Source: Deltaproteobacteria bacterium (lineage in GTDB: Bacteria; Myxococcota_A; UBA9160; SZUA-336). Taken from it: a stretch of 63,569 nt of DNA. Each line of letters starts with the position of its first letter. The stretch's first letter is position 1. The position numbers were made by a program, and so were the translations under genes. The DNA is taken from positions 1 to 63,569 of the forward strand of contig JAJDAK010000008.1 of NCBI GenBank assembly GCA_029261895.1. Direction: 5' to 3'. The notes beneath the pieces are model-generated. The model did not search any database. It was not told the DNA's origin and saw only the letters and a list, made by a program, of their open reading frames with translations. Below are positions 26,151 to 35,022 of the stretch, piece by piece.

Positions 26151-27488
26151 CTAGACGGCGTGAATCAATTGACGCGACTGCACGGTTTCCGACAGGTCCG
26201 ACGCAAATTCAGCTGCGATCTTGGCGGTCATTGCCGCTGTCGTGACCCGTATGGCGGGTGCGCTGGCAATTCGAAAACGACTGCCTGGAGCGACCGCCCA
26301 TTTCCGGCACAGGAGTCCACTCATGACCGACGTTTCATCTTCGACTTCGATCCAGACATTCAGTCCCGAACGCGCGTCGACTTCAATTTCATGCGACGCC
26401 AACGCCTCCAATAAAAACCCTCGACGTTCGCGATAGGTCGCGGCCACTTGTCGCAAATGTCTCTTCATGCCCTTTTCTTTCCACAGCGATACTACGAGCT
26501 CTTGTAACAGGTGGCTCACCCAACGCATGCCCAGGAACTGGCGATCTTCGATCCGCGACAAAGTCGCGGCGTCGCCTGCCAATACCGCCAATCGAAGATC
26601 GGGCCCTAGCGCTTTGGAAACCGAACGGACCACGGCCCAGCGCCTTTGCGCGCACGCGATGGAATATGCGGGTGAGCCCGCAACCGGACCCGCATGATCG
26701 TCTTCAAGAACCAAAAGCTCTGGGGCCTTTCGCAACACCTGTCGAAGTTCATGCATGCGATCGACATCCAAGGTTGCGCCGGTAGGATTCTGTGCGCGGG
26801 GCGTTAGGATGAGTGCATCCACCTTCGTGCGCACGGCCTCAGCCAACGCATCCGGTTTCAGACCAGAGGCATCGACCTCGACCGGAACCGGAATCAAATT
26901 CAACGCGTTGAGAAGATCGAGTACACCCGAGAACGCGGGATCCTCAACCGCGACACGATCCCCCGGACGTAGATAGGTCGCCAGTACGCGCTCGATCCCA
27001 TCGAGCGCACCACTGACAACCGCGAGCGATTGCGCCGGGATTTCATCGGCTTCGAAATCGCGTGATGCGAGCTTGCGAAACTCCGGGTGCATCAGGGCTT
27101 CGTTGTACAAACGCGGTTTGGGCCGGAGCGAACCGAGGGCGGCCCGAAGGTCGGGCAACAGAAGCGGGTCGGGACTTCCGTTCCCCAGATCGCGCGTACC
27201 CGGCGGCGGGCGAAGAATCGACTTCGCGACCCGTGGCACGCGTGGGCTGACGCGCGTCCCCAGACGCCCGCGAGCGACAAGCAAACCACGAGATTGCAGA
27301 CGCCGATATGCCGCCGACACGGTGGCTGGGCTCACGCCCAGCGCACTCGCAAGCGCGCGAATCGCAGGAAGGCGGGAATCTTTGCTGAGATCACCGGCAC
27401 GAATCGCGGATTCGATTCCATCGGAGATCTCGACAGCGCCGCCGCCTCGGATATACTGGGCGAGGTTATTACGTACTGATACAGACAA
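26151..27488 (-). CDS. MocR-family transcription regulator (GntR plus aminotransferase fold)
   Basis: A 445-residue regulator. Residues 15-80 form a GntR winged helix (LPAIRALASALGVSPATVSAAY). Residues about 100-435 have the type I aminotransferase fold with the PLP lysine in SVSKALGPDLRL and an upstream DDHAG. MocR proteins bind PLP or related effectors and control vitamin B6 or amino-acid genes. The TTG start at 27488 is 35 bases from the divergent PNPOx-family gene. Direct repeats in that gap are likely operators. It could be a PdxR-type activator, but no pdxST genes are here. Confidence 0.92.
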   Translation of the reverse strand: MSVSVRNNLAQYIRGGGAVEISDGIESAIRAGDLSKDSRLPAIRALASALGVSPATVSAAYRRLQSRGLLVARGRLGTRVSPRVPRVAKSILRPPPGTRDLGNGSPDPLLLPDLRAALGSLRPKPRLYNEALMHPEFRKLASRDFEADEIPAQSLAVVSGALDGIERVLATYLRPGDRVAVEDPAFSGVLDLLNALNLIPVPVEVDASGLKPDALAEAVRTKVDALILTPRAQNPTGATLDVDRMHELRQVLRKAPELLVLEDDHAGPVAGSPAYSIACAQRRWAVVRSVSKALGPDLRLAVLAGDAATLSRIEDRQFLGMRWVSHLLQELVVSLWKEKGMKRHLRQVAATYRERRGFLLEALASHEIEVDARSGLNVWIEVEDETSVMSGLLCRKWAVAPGSRFRIASAPAIRVTTAAMTAKIAAEFASDLSETVQSRQLIHAV

Positions 27489-27504
27489 GTTTTTGTACTA
27501 TAAC
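27473..27504. promoter_or_regulatory. Direct repeats, candidate MocR operator
   Basis: GTACTGATAC (27473-27482) and GTACTATAAC (27495-27504) share GTACT and a similar tail and begin 22 bases apart, about two helical turns. They lie in the short gap between the regulator and its divergent neighbour, partly over the regulator start. MocR proteins commonly bind direct repeats in such gaps. The site is not confirmed. Confidence 0.5.
27476..27504 (+). promoter_or_regulatory. Promoter for the PNPOx-family gene
   Basis: CTGATA (27476-27481) and TATAAC (27499-27504) are 17 bases apart. The -10 matches five of six consensus bases and the -35 matches four. Both overlap the GTACT direct repeats, so bound regulator would touch the promoter. 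The expected start near 27511 gives a very short leader before the ATG at 27524. Confidence 0.45.
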
Positions 27505-27523
27505 ATAAAGGATCCCCCACACC

Positions 27524-28183
27524 ATGGCCGTCCTCGCCCCCACCCCCCGTACGACCCTCAAACGCGCCCCGACCCGCGGCAGCCACGAAATCGATACGCT
27601 GCATCGGATTCTCGACCTCGCGCCGATCGTACATGTGGGTATCAACGTGCACGCTCAGCCGGCGATCATTCCGACCTTCCATCTCCGCATCGGTGACGCA
27701 CTCTACTTTCACGGCTCGACCGCGAACCGTATGTTTCGGGTGCTCGCCAGCGGCGAACCCGCATGCGTAACGGCATCACTCATCGACGGCTTAGTACTGG
27801 CACGTTCGGCGTTTCACCATTCAATGAACTACCGATCCGTTGTTATCTACGGGACCGCCGAAACCGTGAACGACGCTACAGAGAAGGCAAAGATCCTGAC
27901 CGGACTGATCGAAAAGTTGGTGCCCGGACGGTCGAAAGATGCACGCGCGCCCAACGAGACCGAACTCAAGCGCACACTGCTGATACGTTTTCCGATTGTT
28001 GAAGCGTCCGCGAAGATTCGAAGCGGTGGACCTATCGATGACGAGGAGGATTACGAAAGCGACATCTGGGCGGGGGTCGTTCCGCTGAAGACCGTTGCAC
28101 TCTCACCGATCCGCGACGACCTATTGCCGGACAGCATCCCCCAACCCGAGTATCTGAGTCGATACCTAAAGGAGCACCAATGA
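27524..28183 (+). CDS. Pyridoxamine 5'-phosphate oxidase family protein (flavin-binding)
   Basis: A 219-residue split-barrel flavoprotein of the PNPOx-like family. HGSTANRMFRVLASGEPACV is the typical FMN-phosphate segment, and the C-terminal part has the DIWAGVVPL strand common in this group. It is not classical PdxH, so the true substrate is unknown; members include haem-binding and F420- or FMN-dependent reductases. An AAAGGA ribosome-binding site lies before the ATG. It is divergent from a MocR regulator, a pairing seen elsewhere, and overlaps the next gene by four bases. Confidence 0.88.
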   Translation: MAVLAPTPRTTLKRAPTRGSHEIDTLHRILDLAPIVHVGINVHAQPAIIPTFHLRIGDALYFHGSTANRMFRVLASGEPACVTASLIDGLVLARSAFHHSMNYRSVVIYGTAETVNDATEKAKILTGLIEKLVPGRSKDARAPNETELKRTLLIRFPIVEASAKIRSGGPIDDEEDYESDIWAGVVPLKTVALSPIRDDLLPDSIPQPEYLSRYLKEHQ

Positions 28184-28767
28184 CGCCCACCATCGGGATC
28201 CTGATCTACAACGATGTGGAGGAGCTAGACTTCGTCGGTCCCTGGGAAGTCCTAACCCCCAAGCCACTGATCGAAGCGCGAAATCATGTGCTCACGATTG
28301 CTGAGACCACAGCACCGATTCGCTGCTCAAAAGGCTTGCGCGTGATTCCCGATGCAAGTTTCGACGATGCGCCCAAGCTCGACGTCCTCGTCGTACCCGG
28401 TGGGCGGGGAAGTCGTGCGGACGGACGCCATGTTCTGGTGGACTGGATTCGAAAAGTCGCACCGGGACTCCAGTGGCTCACCAGCGTCTGCACCGGTGCA
28501 TTCCTGCTCCAAGAAGCTGAGCTGCTCGAAGGAAAACGCGTTACCACACATTGGGCGTTCATCGAGCAACTTCGCGAGCGCGGAATCGACGTCGCTGCCG
28601 ACTGTCGCTACATCCAAGACGGACGCTTGATCACGTCGGCCGGAGTCAGTGCGGGAATCGATATGGCGCTCTACTTGACGGGCCAGATACACGGCATCGA
28701 CGTTGCGCGCCAGGTCCAACGCATGATCGAGTACGATCCTGCGCCACCTTACGCGGATGGGAACTAA
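28180..28767 (+). CDS. DJ-1/PfpI family protein
   Basis: A 195-residue DJ-1/PfpI-fold protein with the nucleophile elbow SVCTGAFLL (Cys104) and an acidic residue in DVEELDFVGPWEV. This N-terminal pattern resembles isonitrile hydratase and AraC-associated PfpI domains more than the DJ-1 deglycase. It has no DNA-binding domain. Its ATG overlaps the stop of the flavoprotein gene (ATGA), so both are probably controlled by the MocR protein. The stop codon shares bases with the VOC gene on the opposite strand. Confidence 0.88.
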   Translation: MTPTIGILIYNDVEELDFVGPWEVLTPKPLIEARNHVLTIAETTAPIRCSKGLRVIPDASFDDAPKLDVLVVPGGRGSRADGRHVLVDWIRKVAPGLQWLTSVCTGAFLLQEAELLEGKRVTTHWAFIEQLRERGIDVAADCRYIQDGRLITSAGVSAGIDMALYLTGQIHGIDVARQVQRMIEYDPAPPYADGN

Positions 28768-29426
28768 TCCCGACTCGGGTCACCAATAAGTAGGGTGGGA
28801 ACCCCGTGGGTTTCACGACGAACCGTCGCCACGCGCGTTCCCGGTTTCATGCCATCGCGTACCTCGGAAACATCGAACCCCGACGCAGTAAGTCTTGACC
28901 GCGAAGCGTCAATGTCCCGTACCCGATATGCCAGGCCCCAAAGCCGATCGCCGCTTGGCTCTTCACTTCCGAGCGAGCCACTGACCTCGAGCGTGACACC
29001 GGAAATGCGAAAAAACAGAATGCGCATCTTGCGGGATTCAAAAACTTTATCCAGTGCGAGACGCAGGCCGAACTGGTCCTGGTAGAGTTCGCGGGTCGCT
29101 TCGGCATCGGTACTCTGAATCACCACGTGATCGACTGCAGGTGTGTCGGTTGTCGGTGGACTCCAGTCCGCATCCACGATCACATCGATCGGCACGCCGA
29201 GCGTCTCGGAAAGTGATAACGGCTGCGGCACCGAATCCGTGAACGTCAAGCCAGCCACACCTTCAACATCGCCGGATACGGCAAGCTTCAGTCCGCAGTG
29301 CTGCAGCGCGAAAAAACAGCTCTCTGCATCGCGCTGGAACGGCTTGATACCGAGTAGCTCCGAATATGTCTTCACCGCCGCATTCAGATCATGGACATGG
29401 ATCGTCGGATACGCGAAGCGTTTCAA
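28764..29426 (-). CDS. Glyoxalase/VOC-family protein
   Basis: A protein of about 220 residues with two vicinal-oxygen-chelate half-domains: one begins FAYPTIHVHDLNAAVKTYSE, the second VDHVVIQSTDAEATRELY. Metal-ligand candidates are histidines at the start of each module and glutamate in FRISGVTLEV. The start is uncertain: I chose the TTG at 29426, just after the kinase-like gene's stop; the open frame extends 105 bases further. The substrate is unknown. It ends a minus-strand run with the kinase and acyl-CoA synthetase. Confidence 0.8.
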   Translation of the reverse strand: MKRFAYPTIHVHDLNAAVKTYSELLGIKPFQRDAESCFFALQHCGLKLAVSGDVEGVAGLTFTDSVPQPLSLSETLGVPIDVIVDADWSPPTTDTPAVDHVVIQSTDAEATRELYQDQFGLRLALDKVFESRKMRILFFRISGVTLEVSGSLGSEEPSGDRLWGLAYRVRDIDASRSRLTASGFDVSEVRDGMKPGTRVATVRRETHGVPTLLIGDPSRD

Positions 29427-29433
29427 CAGATGC

Positions 29434-30501
29434 TCAGTTACGCTTGGCGACTTCGCCGGCAACCTGCACGAGCGCTGGAATCCGTTCACCGAGAATCTTA
29501 AAGCGCGCATCCTGCGTTTGCCCACGGACATAGCGAATGTAAATCTGTTGCAGCACGACTGCGGTCTTCCACAGCCCGAACGATTCGTACCAATTCACAC
29601 TCGTGACATCGATCCCCCGACGGTCTGCGTAACGCTGCGATAGCTCGGCCCGCGTGGGGAACCCTTCTTGAGAGGTCACGACACTGGTCGCGCCCCGACT
29701 CTCAGGATCGCCCGGCTCAGCCCAATAGCAAAGCAGTGTCCCAAGATCGATCAAGGGATCACCGAGCGTCGTCATATCCCAGTCGAGGATCGCAACCACA
29801 TGCTCGGGATCGTCAGGATCGATCATGATGTTATCGAGTTTCAAATCGTTGTGTACGAGACTCGAGTACTGCGACTTCGGCATATTCGCCACATACCAGT
29901 CGTAGAGTTCATCGAAGAGCGGCATTTCAACGTTCTTTGCGCGATCCCAGCGCCCCTTCCAACCATGAACTTGGCGCTCGACGAAACCGTCGGGCTTACC
30001 GAGATCTGCCAATCCGATACGCGCGTAGTCGATGCTGTGCAGATCAGCCATTACGTCGATCAGTGAAAAACTCATGCGCCGACGACCGTCTTGATGTCGA
30101 TCGATCTCTTCAGGGACGCGAAACCGCACGACGATCCCCTTACGCCGCTCCATCAGAATAAAAGGCGCGCCGATTATCTCGGCATCTTCACAAAATAGAT
30201 ACGCATGGGGGGCCGCGGCGAAGTGATCGGCCAGCTTTGATAACACGCGGTATTCACGCCCCATGTCATGCGACTTGGGCGCGATGGGTCCAAGGGGTGG
30301 CCGGCGCAACACCATCTCGCGTTCGCCGAAGCGCAAGCAGTACGTAAGGTTCGCGTGGCCGCCCGGGAACTGTTCCACTTCCATCGCGCCATCCAGGTCT
30401 GGCACGCGTTCGCGGATGTACGCCTCCACCTTAGCCTGATCAAACTCTTCCCCCTGACGAATGGGCACGAGTTCTGGTTGATCGAACGGGTTCTCGCTCA
30501 T
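29434..30501 (-). CDS. Phosphotransferase of the ACAD10/11-LvaA family
   Basis: A 355-residue protein-kinase-like phosphotransferase. The catalytic loop is HNDLKLDNIMID and the metal site is LDWDMTTLGDPLIDLG, typical of the N-terminal domain of ACAD10/11 and of LvaA-type enzymes, not of antibiotic kinases. LvaA phosphorylates 4-hydroxyvaleryl-CoA during levulinate use; a similar 4-hydroxyacyl-CoA kinase role is inferred. An acyl-CoA synthetase lies 21 bases upstream in the same direction, which fits CoA activation followed by phosphorylation. The ATG at 30501 is the natural start. Confidence 0.88.
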   Translation of the reverse strand: MSENPFDQPELVPIRQGEEFDQAKVEAYIRERVPDLDGAMEVEQFPGGHANLTYCLRFGEREMVLRRPPLGPIAPKSHDMGREYRVLSKLADHFAAAPHAYLFCEDAEIIGAPFILMERRKGIVVRFRVPEEIDRHQDGRRRMSFSLIDVMADLHSIDYARIGLADLGKPDGFVERQVHGWKGRWDRAKNVEMPLFDELYDWYVANMPKSQYSSLVHNDLKLDNIMIDPDDPEHVVAILDWDMTTLGDPLIDLGTLLCYWAEPGDPESRGATSVVTSQEGFPTRAELSQRYADRRGIDVTSVNWYESFGLWKTAVVLQQIYIRYVRGQTQDARFKILGERIPALVQVAGEVAKRN

Positions 30502-30522
30502 ATTTCGAAGGCTATCATGTCT

Positions 30523-32154
30523 TTATCCCTGGATCCGTTGACTCTTGCCCGCCCATTCTTTCTCACGAAGTTTGAACTTCTGAATCTTGCCGGTAGAGGT
30601 CTTGGGTAGATCGCCGAATTCCACGGCTTTCGGGCACTTGAAATGGGCCAGTCGTTCGCGTGCAAAATCAATGATCGACTGCGTCGACGGGTTCGAGCCA
30701 GGTATCGACACCACAAATGCCTTCGGCACCTCACCCCATTTATCGTGTGGCATCGCGACAACCGCTACCTCTTGCACCTCGGGGTGTTGGTAGAGCACGT
30801 TCTCAACTTCGATCGTCGAAATGTTTTCGCCTCCCGAAATAATGATGTCCTTACCTCGATCACGAAGCTCGATGTATCCATCGGGATGCATCACTCCGAG
30901 ATCGCCTGAATGAAACCAACCGCCACGAAACGCATGGGCCGTGGCTTCGGGATCATTGTAATAACCGCGCATGACATTGTTGCCGCGCATCACGACCTCG
31001 CCCATGCTTTCACCATCGGATGGAACATCATCCATCGCTTCGTCTACCACTCGAAGATGAATTGCAAAAGGAAACGGCACACCTTGGCGAGCCATCATCT
31101 TCGCACGCCCCTTGCCGTCCAATTCTTTCCAATCGTCCTGTACCTGACAGTAGACATGCGGACCGTAGGTTTCGGTCAGTCCATATAAATGCGTGATACG
31201 CACACCCAAACGTTCCATTTGCTCGAGCAGCGTCGGCGACGGAGGCGCGCCCCCGGTACAAACATGCACGGGCGGATCGAAGCGACGACCCTGCGCTGCC
31301 GGATCCGATGCCAGCATCAATAGGACGGTGGGCGCGGCGTTGAAGTTTGTTACCCCTTCTTCATCAATTAGCCGAAGTGCCTTCGGCGGATCGATGCTGC
31401 GCAGACAGACGTGCTTTCCCGCAACAGCAGTAATAGCCCAGGGCATGCACCATCCATTGCAGTGAAACATCGGAAGTGTCCAAAGAAAAACCGAATCCTG
31501 GCTCAACCCCAACGAACCGATCGCGCCCATCACGTTGTTGTACGCACTTCGGTGGGTAAACATCACACCCTTGGGCATGCCAGTCGTTCCAGAGGTGTAG
31601 TTGATCGAGAGCAGCGTATCTTCATTCTGCAAAGTGTTCTGAAGCGGAACCAACGGCGCGTCGGCCACGAAGTCTTGGTACGTTTCTGCACCGGGCCTTG
31701 CGGCTACAAATCCCGAAGCATGCCCGTCAGGAATCTCGATCACGCGTTCTAGCGTCGCAACGTCGGTTCTGATTTCATCCACACGCCCTGCGAGCTCTGG
31801 GTCCACCAGGAGAAAGCGTGCACCGCAATGCTTCAAGATGTACGCGATTTCGCTCGCTGCAAGCCGCGTGTTAATCGATACCAACGGCGCACCCAACAAC
31901 GGCATCGCGAAATGTGCAACCAGGTGCCACGATGTATTGGGAGCCAACACCGCAACGCGATCACCGAATTGAATTCCCGCGTGCCGCAACGCGCCGGCCA
32001 TGCGACGGACCTCATCGCCGAACTCAGCGTAGCTCCACTTGAGATCGCCGTGGACAACCGCAGTTCTGTCTGGAAACACGCGCACGGATCGCTCCAGCAG
32101 TACGACTGGCGTCATCGGATCTTTCCAGACAGATTCGTGCAATTCGGGACTCAT
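30523..32154 (-). CDS. AMP-forming acyl-CoA synthetase
   Basis: A 543-residue ligase of the ANL superfamily that activates a carboxylic acid through an acyl-AMP to acyl-CoA. The phosphate-binding motif is INYTSGTTGMPKGV, followed by LYGLTETYGP and, at the C-terminus, TSTGKIQKFKLRE with the catalytic lysine in the usual place. I took the ATG at 32154 (MSPELHESVWKDPMTP); the open frame runs 31 codons further without family similarity. Acyl chain is not predictable, but neighbours suggest hydroxy- or medium-chain acids. It is divergent from the isomerase-like gene, 32 bases away. Confidence 0.92.
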   Translation of the reverse strand: MSPELHESVWKDPMTPVVLLERSVRVFPDRTAVVHGDLKWSYAEFGDEVRRMAGALRHAGIQFGDRVAVLAPNTSWHLVAHFAMPLLGAPLVSINTRLAASEIAYILKHCGARFLLVDPELAGRVDEIRTDVATLERVIEIPDGHASGFVAARPGAETYQDFVADAPLVPLQNTLQNEDTLLSINYTSGTTGMPKGVMFTHRSAYNNVMGAIGSLGLSQDSVFLWTLPMFHCNGWCMPWAITAVAGKHVCLRSIDPPKALRLIDEEGVTNFNAAPTVLLMLASDPAAQGRRFDPPVHVCTGGAPPSPTLLEQMERLGVRITHLYGLTETYGPHVYCQVQDDWKELDGKGRAKMMARQGVPFPFAIHLRVVDEAMDDVPSDGESMGEVVMRGNNVMRGYYNDPEATAHAFRGGWFHSGDLGVMHPDGYIELRDRGKDIIISGGENISTIEVENVLYQHPEVQEVAVVAMPHDKWGEVPKAFVVSIPGSNPSTQSIIDFARERLAHFKCPKAVEFGDLPKTSTGKIQKFKLREKEWAGKSQRIQG

Positions 32155-32186
32155 CGAGCCTATGATAACCGGAAAAGGAGTCCCGA

Positions 32187-32837
32187 GTGCCGTTCGAAAT
32201 CGATTTCTTCGCGTCCTTCCGTAGTCCGTACAGCTACCTCGCCGCACATCGTGCCTTTGAGCTTGCCCAAGAAGACGGCGTGGATATGAACCTACGAATC
32301 GTGATGCCGCTGGCGATTCGAGACCGTGATTTTTTCAAGGACGTCAATCCGCTCTGGCCGCCCTACGTTTTTCGGGACGTCGCCCGTGTCGCGGAGTTTG
32401 AAGGTATCGATATTCGTTGGCCGCAGCCCGATCCCATCGTTCAAGAGTTTCCGAGTCGAATCGTTGCCGATGACCAGCCCTATATCTTTCGCCTCGTTCG
32501 ACTTGGGCAGGCCGCGGTCGAAGCGGGCCAGGGCGTAGCATTTTTCTACGAAGCCATGACGATCATCTGGAACGGGAAGACCCAGAACTGGCACGAAGGC
32601 GAACACTTGGCGCGCGCGGCAGAACGTGCAGGACTGGACTTGGACGCGTTGGAGAAAGCCGCGCTCGAGAATGCCAAGCGATTCGACGAGGCTATTGAAA
32701 CCAATCAAAAGGATCTTGAAGCCGCGGGACATTGGGGCGTACCCACATTCGTATTCAACGGCGAACCATTCTTCGGACAGGATCGCATTGCGCTACTACG
32801 CTGGCGCTTGGAACAGAACGGACTTCCAGCGCGTTAG
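32187..32837 (+). CDS. 2-hydroxychromene-2-carboxylate isomerase-like (DsbA/GST-kappa fold)
   Basis: A 216-residue thioredoxin-fold protein. The N-terminal FFASFRSPYSYLA carries the serine used by this family instead of the CxxC of DsbA, and GVPTFVFNGEPFFGQDR ends it. Family enzymes isomerise hydroxychromene carboxylate in naphthalene breakdown using glutathione, but many homologues act elsewhere; nearby genes are CoA-linked, not naphthalene genes. The GTG at 32187 follows a strong ribosome-binding site (aaaaggagtcc). Its stop codon overlaps the stop of gph on the other strand. Confidence 0.88.
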   Translation: MPFEIDFFASFRSPYSYLAAHRAFELAQEDGVDMNLRIVMPLAIRDRDFFKDVNPLWPPYVFRDVARVAEFEGIDIRWPQPDPIVQEFPSRIVADDQPYIFRLVRLGQAAVEAGQGVAFFYEAMTIIWNGKTQNWHEGEHLARAAERAGLDLDALEKAALENAKRFDEAIETNQKDLEAAGHWGVPTFVFNGEPFFGQDRIALLRWRLEQNGLPAR

Positions 32838-33502
32838 CGCCGGCCGAGCACCAACGCGGGAATCTCCGCGGGCCGCTCAATCAGATGTTGGACTCCGGCG
32901 TCGATCAGTTCTTGTTTGCCGCGCAGACCCCAACCACACCCAATCGTGTTGGCACGCGCCGCGAGCCCAGTCTCTACATCGATCGCGGAATCACCGATCA
33001 TCCAAATCGCAGCTGGCGTACCGTCATAACTTCGAAGCACGTGATGAAACGCCGCTGGGTCAGGCTTGCGCACATCGATGGAATCGCCTCCGACGATGGT
33101 TCGGAAATATGACTTAAGGCCCAGTGCATTGATGATGTGATCCAAAAATCTCGCCGGCTTATTGCTCAGAACGGCGAGCCAGTGTTCCGAAAGCTCATCC
33201 AACACTTCGATCACACCGGGATAAGGTTCGGTGGTATCGAGGCAGCACTCTTGATAGTGGTCTCGAAACAAGCGGAACAGTTCGTCGATACGCTCTGGGG
33301 ATCGGTCCGCTTCGGGCACGGCGCGCTCCAATAAATCGATGACGCCTTTGCCGATCCAGTACCGCACGTCCGGGCCGTCGGCCTCCGGCAGGCCGGCATC
33401 ACGAAGGGTCCGGTTCAACGCGGTCGCGATATCGCGCCAGGTGTCCACCAGGGTTCCATCGAAATCGAAAACCACCGCTTTGGGATTCGCCGTCTCTGCC
33501 AT
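32834..33502 (-). CDS. gph: Phosphoglycolate phosphatase (HAD family)
   Basis: A 222-residue HAD hydrolase. Motifs: VVFDFDGTLVDT (nucleophile Asp), LSNKPARFLD, KPDPAAFHHVL (Lys) and MIGDSAIDVETG. This pattern and the helical cap fit Gph, which removes phosphate from 2-phosphoglycolate to give glycolate. Glycolate oxidase genes at 9728-13557 would use the product. Other HAD substrates are possible. It stands alone on the minus strand with a 114-base gap to the cyclase gene. Confidence 0.85.
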   Translation of the reverse strand: MAETANPKAVVFDFDGTLVDTWRDIATALNRTLRDAGLPEADGPDVRYWIGKGVIDLLERAVPEADRSPERIDELFRLFRDHYQECCLDTTEPYPGVIEVLDELSEHWLAVLSNKPARFLDHIINALGLKSYFRTIVGGDSIDVRKPDPAAFHHVLRSYDGTPAAIWMIGDSAIDVETGLAARANTIGCGWGLRGKQELIDAGVQHLIERPAEIPALVLGRR

Positions 33503-33616
33503 CCACGTCAGGGTAATGGCGTCCGCAGGGGATTTGCAAACCCTGGCCTGGGTGATAGCTTCGTACCTGATTAAATGAGCTAAACGCCCGACGCAAAAGA
33601 GCTTTCGTGGGCAAAC

Positions 33617-34990
33617 ATGACGTTAACGTCGTTCGAAGGACCCAGTAGCGAAATGATATTTCCGCTTCGCTTTAAACTGCTGGTTCTGACCATCGGGCTT
33701 CTGGCGGCATCCATCGTCACGATTTCGATGGTGATGCTCGAACAATCGCGCGAGGCGCTCGAGACCGAAGCCCGCAAGCGCGCGAGTGCATTGGCGCTCA
33801 ACCTCGCCCGCAATGCGCGCGATCCCGTGCTACTCGAAGACGATCTGGTCGTCGGCCAACTGCTCGAAACCGCAGCCAAGGAAGCGGAGGTTTTGGTCGC
33901 TCGCTTGCTCGATAAAGACGGCAACCTTCTCCATAGTTCGTCCACGCATGAGCAACCGCAGCGCGAACGCTTGACCGTACAAACGCCACAGGCAAGCCAA
34001 CTCTTCGGCGGCCGATTGGTAGTCGCCGCGCGGTTGGCATTCCGTGACGTCGATCTTGGCGAAGCCCAGATCGTTCTCGATCTCGAAGGACTCATCGCCC
34101 CGGTGTTCGCACGCGCCCGACGCGAAGTCTTGCTCGCATCAGGCGGACTCCTCATCGTCGCCGTGATCATTGCTGTCGCGATGAGCGGCTTCACGACACG
34201 GCCACTACGTCGCTTGCGTGTCGCCGTAAACGCGCTCGCATCAGGAGATCTCTCGGCACGCGTTTTACCGACGACGCGGGACGAAATCGGTGAGCTCACC
34301 CGCGCGTTCAACGAGATGAGCGAGAGCCTCAGCCAAAAGAGACGCATTGAAAGCGCATTCCGACGCTACGTCAGCGATCACGTCCTGCGTCAGGTGAGCG
34401 ACTCGAAGGAATCGATCAAACTACACGGCGAGCGGCGCGAGATCACGGTCTTGTTTATCGACATTCGCCAATTCACCCGCATGGCAAGTTGGGTGGGCCC
34501 AGAGCGTGTGGTTGCATTTCTCAACGAAGCATTTGAATTGATCACAAGCCATTTGCTCGACCACGGCGCGACCGTAGACAAGTACATCGGCGATGCGATC
34601 CTCACCTACTTTGGGGCGCCAATCGAGAGTCCCGACCATGCCGAACGCGCGGTCGCGGCAGCCATCGCGGTTCAACGCGCGGTCGAGGAGCGAAACAGGA
34701 CGATGGAAAACCAGCAGGAACACTTCACGCGTTTAAATGTAGGCATCGGTATCCAAACGGGCCCGGTCGTTGTCGGCAATATCGGATCGCAGTTCAAAAT
34801 GGACTACACCGCAATCGGCGACGCGGTCAATGTCGCGAATCGCATGCAAGACCTGGCAGGGCCAGGCGAAATCCTGATCACCGCGGACGTCGCCAAGCGG
34901 GTCGGGCACCTGGTGGAGTCCGAATCCCTGGGAATGCGCCAGCTCGACGGCCGTGACGCACCCGTTGAGGCATTCCGGGTCACCTACTAG
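33617..34990 (+). CDS. Membrane adenylate/guanylate cyclase with HAMP domain
   Basis: A 457-residue sensor cyclase. Two membrane helices (about 20-40 and 172-192) bracket a periplasmic sensing domain; a HAMP linker (about 192-245) leads to a class III cyclase domain (270-450). The metal aspartates are Asp282 (VLFIDIRQF) and Asp326 (YIGDAILTYFG). The purine and transition-state residues are in KMDYTAIGDAVNVANRM. cAMP is the likely product. Two lipoprotein genes follow 32 bases later in the same direction and may form its periplasmic signalling or envelope partners. Confidence 0.92.
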   Translation: MTLTSFEGPSSEMIFPLRFKLLVLTIGLLAASIVTISMVMLEQSREALETEARKRASALALNLARNARDPVLLEDDLVVGQLLETAAKEAEVLVARLLDKDGNLLHSSSTHEQPQRERLTVQTPQASQLFGGRLVVAARLAFRDVDLGEAQIVLDLEGLIAPVFARARREVLLASGGLLIVAVIIAVAMSGFTTRPLRRLRVAVNALASGDLSARVLPTTRDEIGELTRAFNEMSESLSQKRRIESAFRRYVSDHVLRQVSDSKESIKLHGERREITVLFIDIRQFTRMASWVGPERVVAFLNEAFELITSHLLDHGATVDKYIGDAILTYFGAPIESPDHAERAVAAAIAVQRAVEERNRTMENQQEHFTRLNVGIGIQTGPVVVGNIGSQFKMDYTAIGDAVNVANRMQDLAGPGEILITADVAKRVGHLVESESLGMRQLDGRDAPVEAFRVTY

Positions 34991-35022
34991 ATCGACCCAC
35001 GGGACCAGACTAGAATCATTTT

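Noticed and set aside
29434..30501. Aminoglycoside-resistance kinase
   Set aside because: The catalytic loop and downstream segment match the ACAD10/11-LvaA group, and the neighbours are CoA enzymes.
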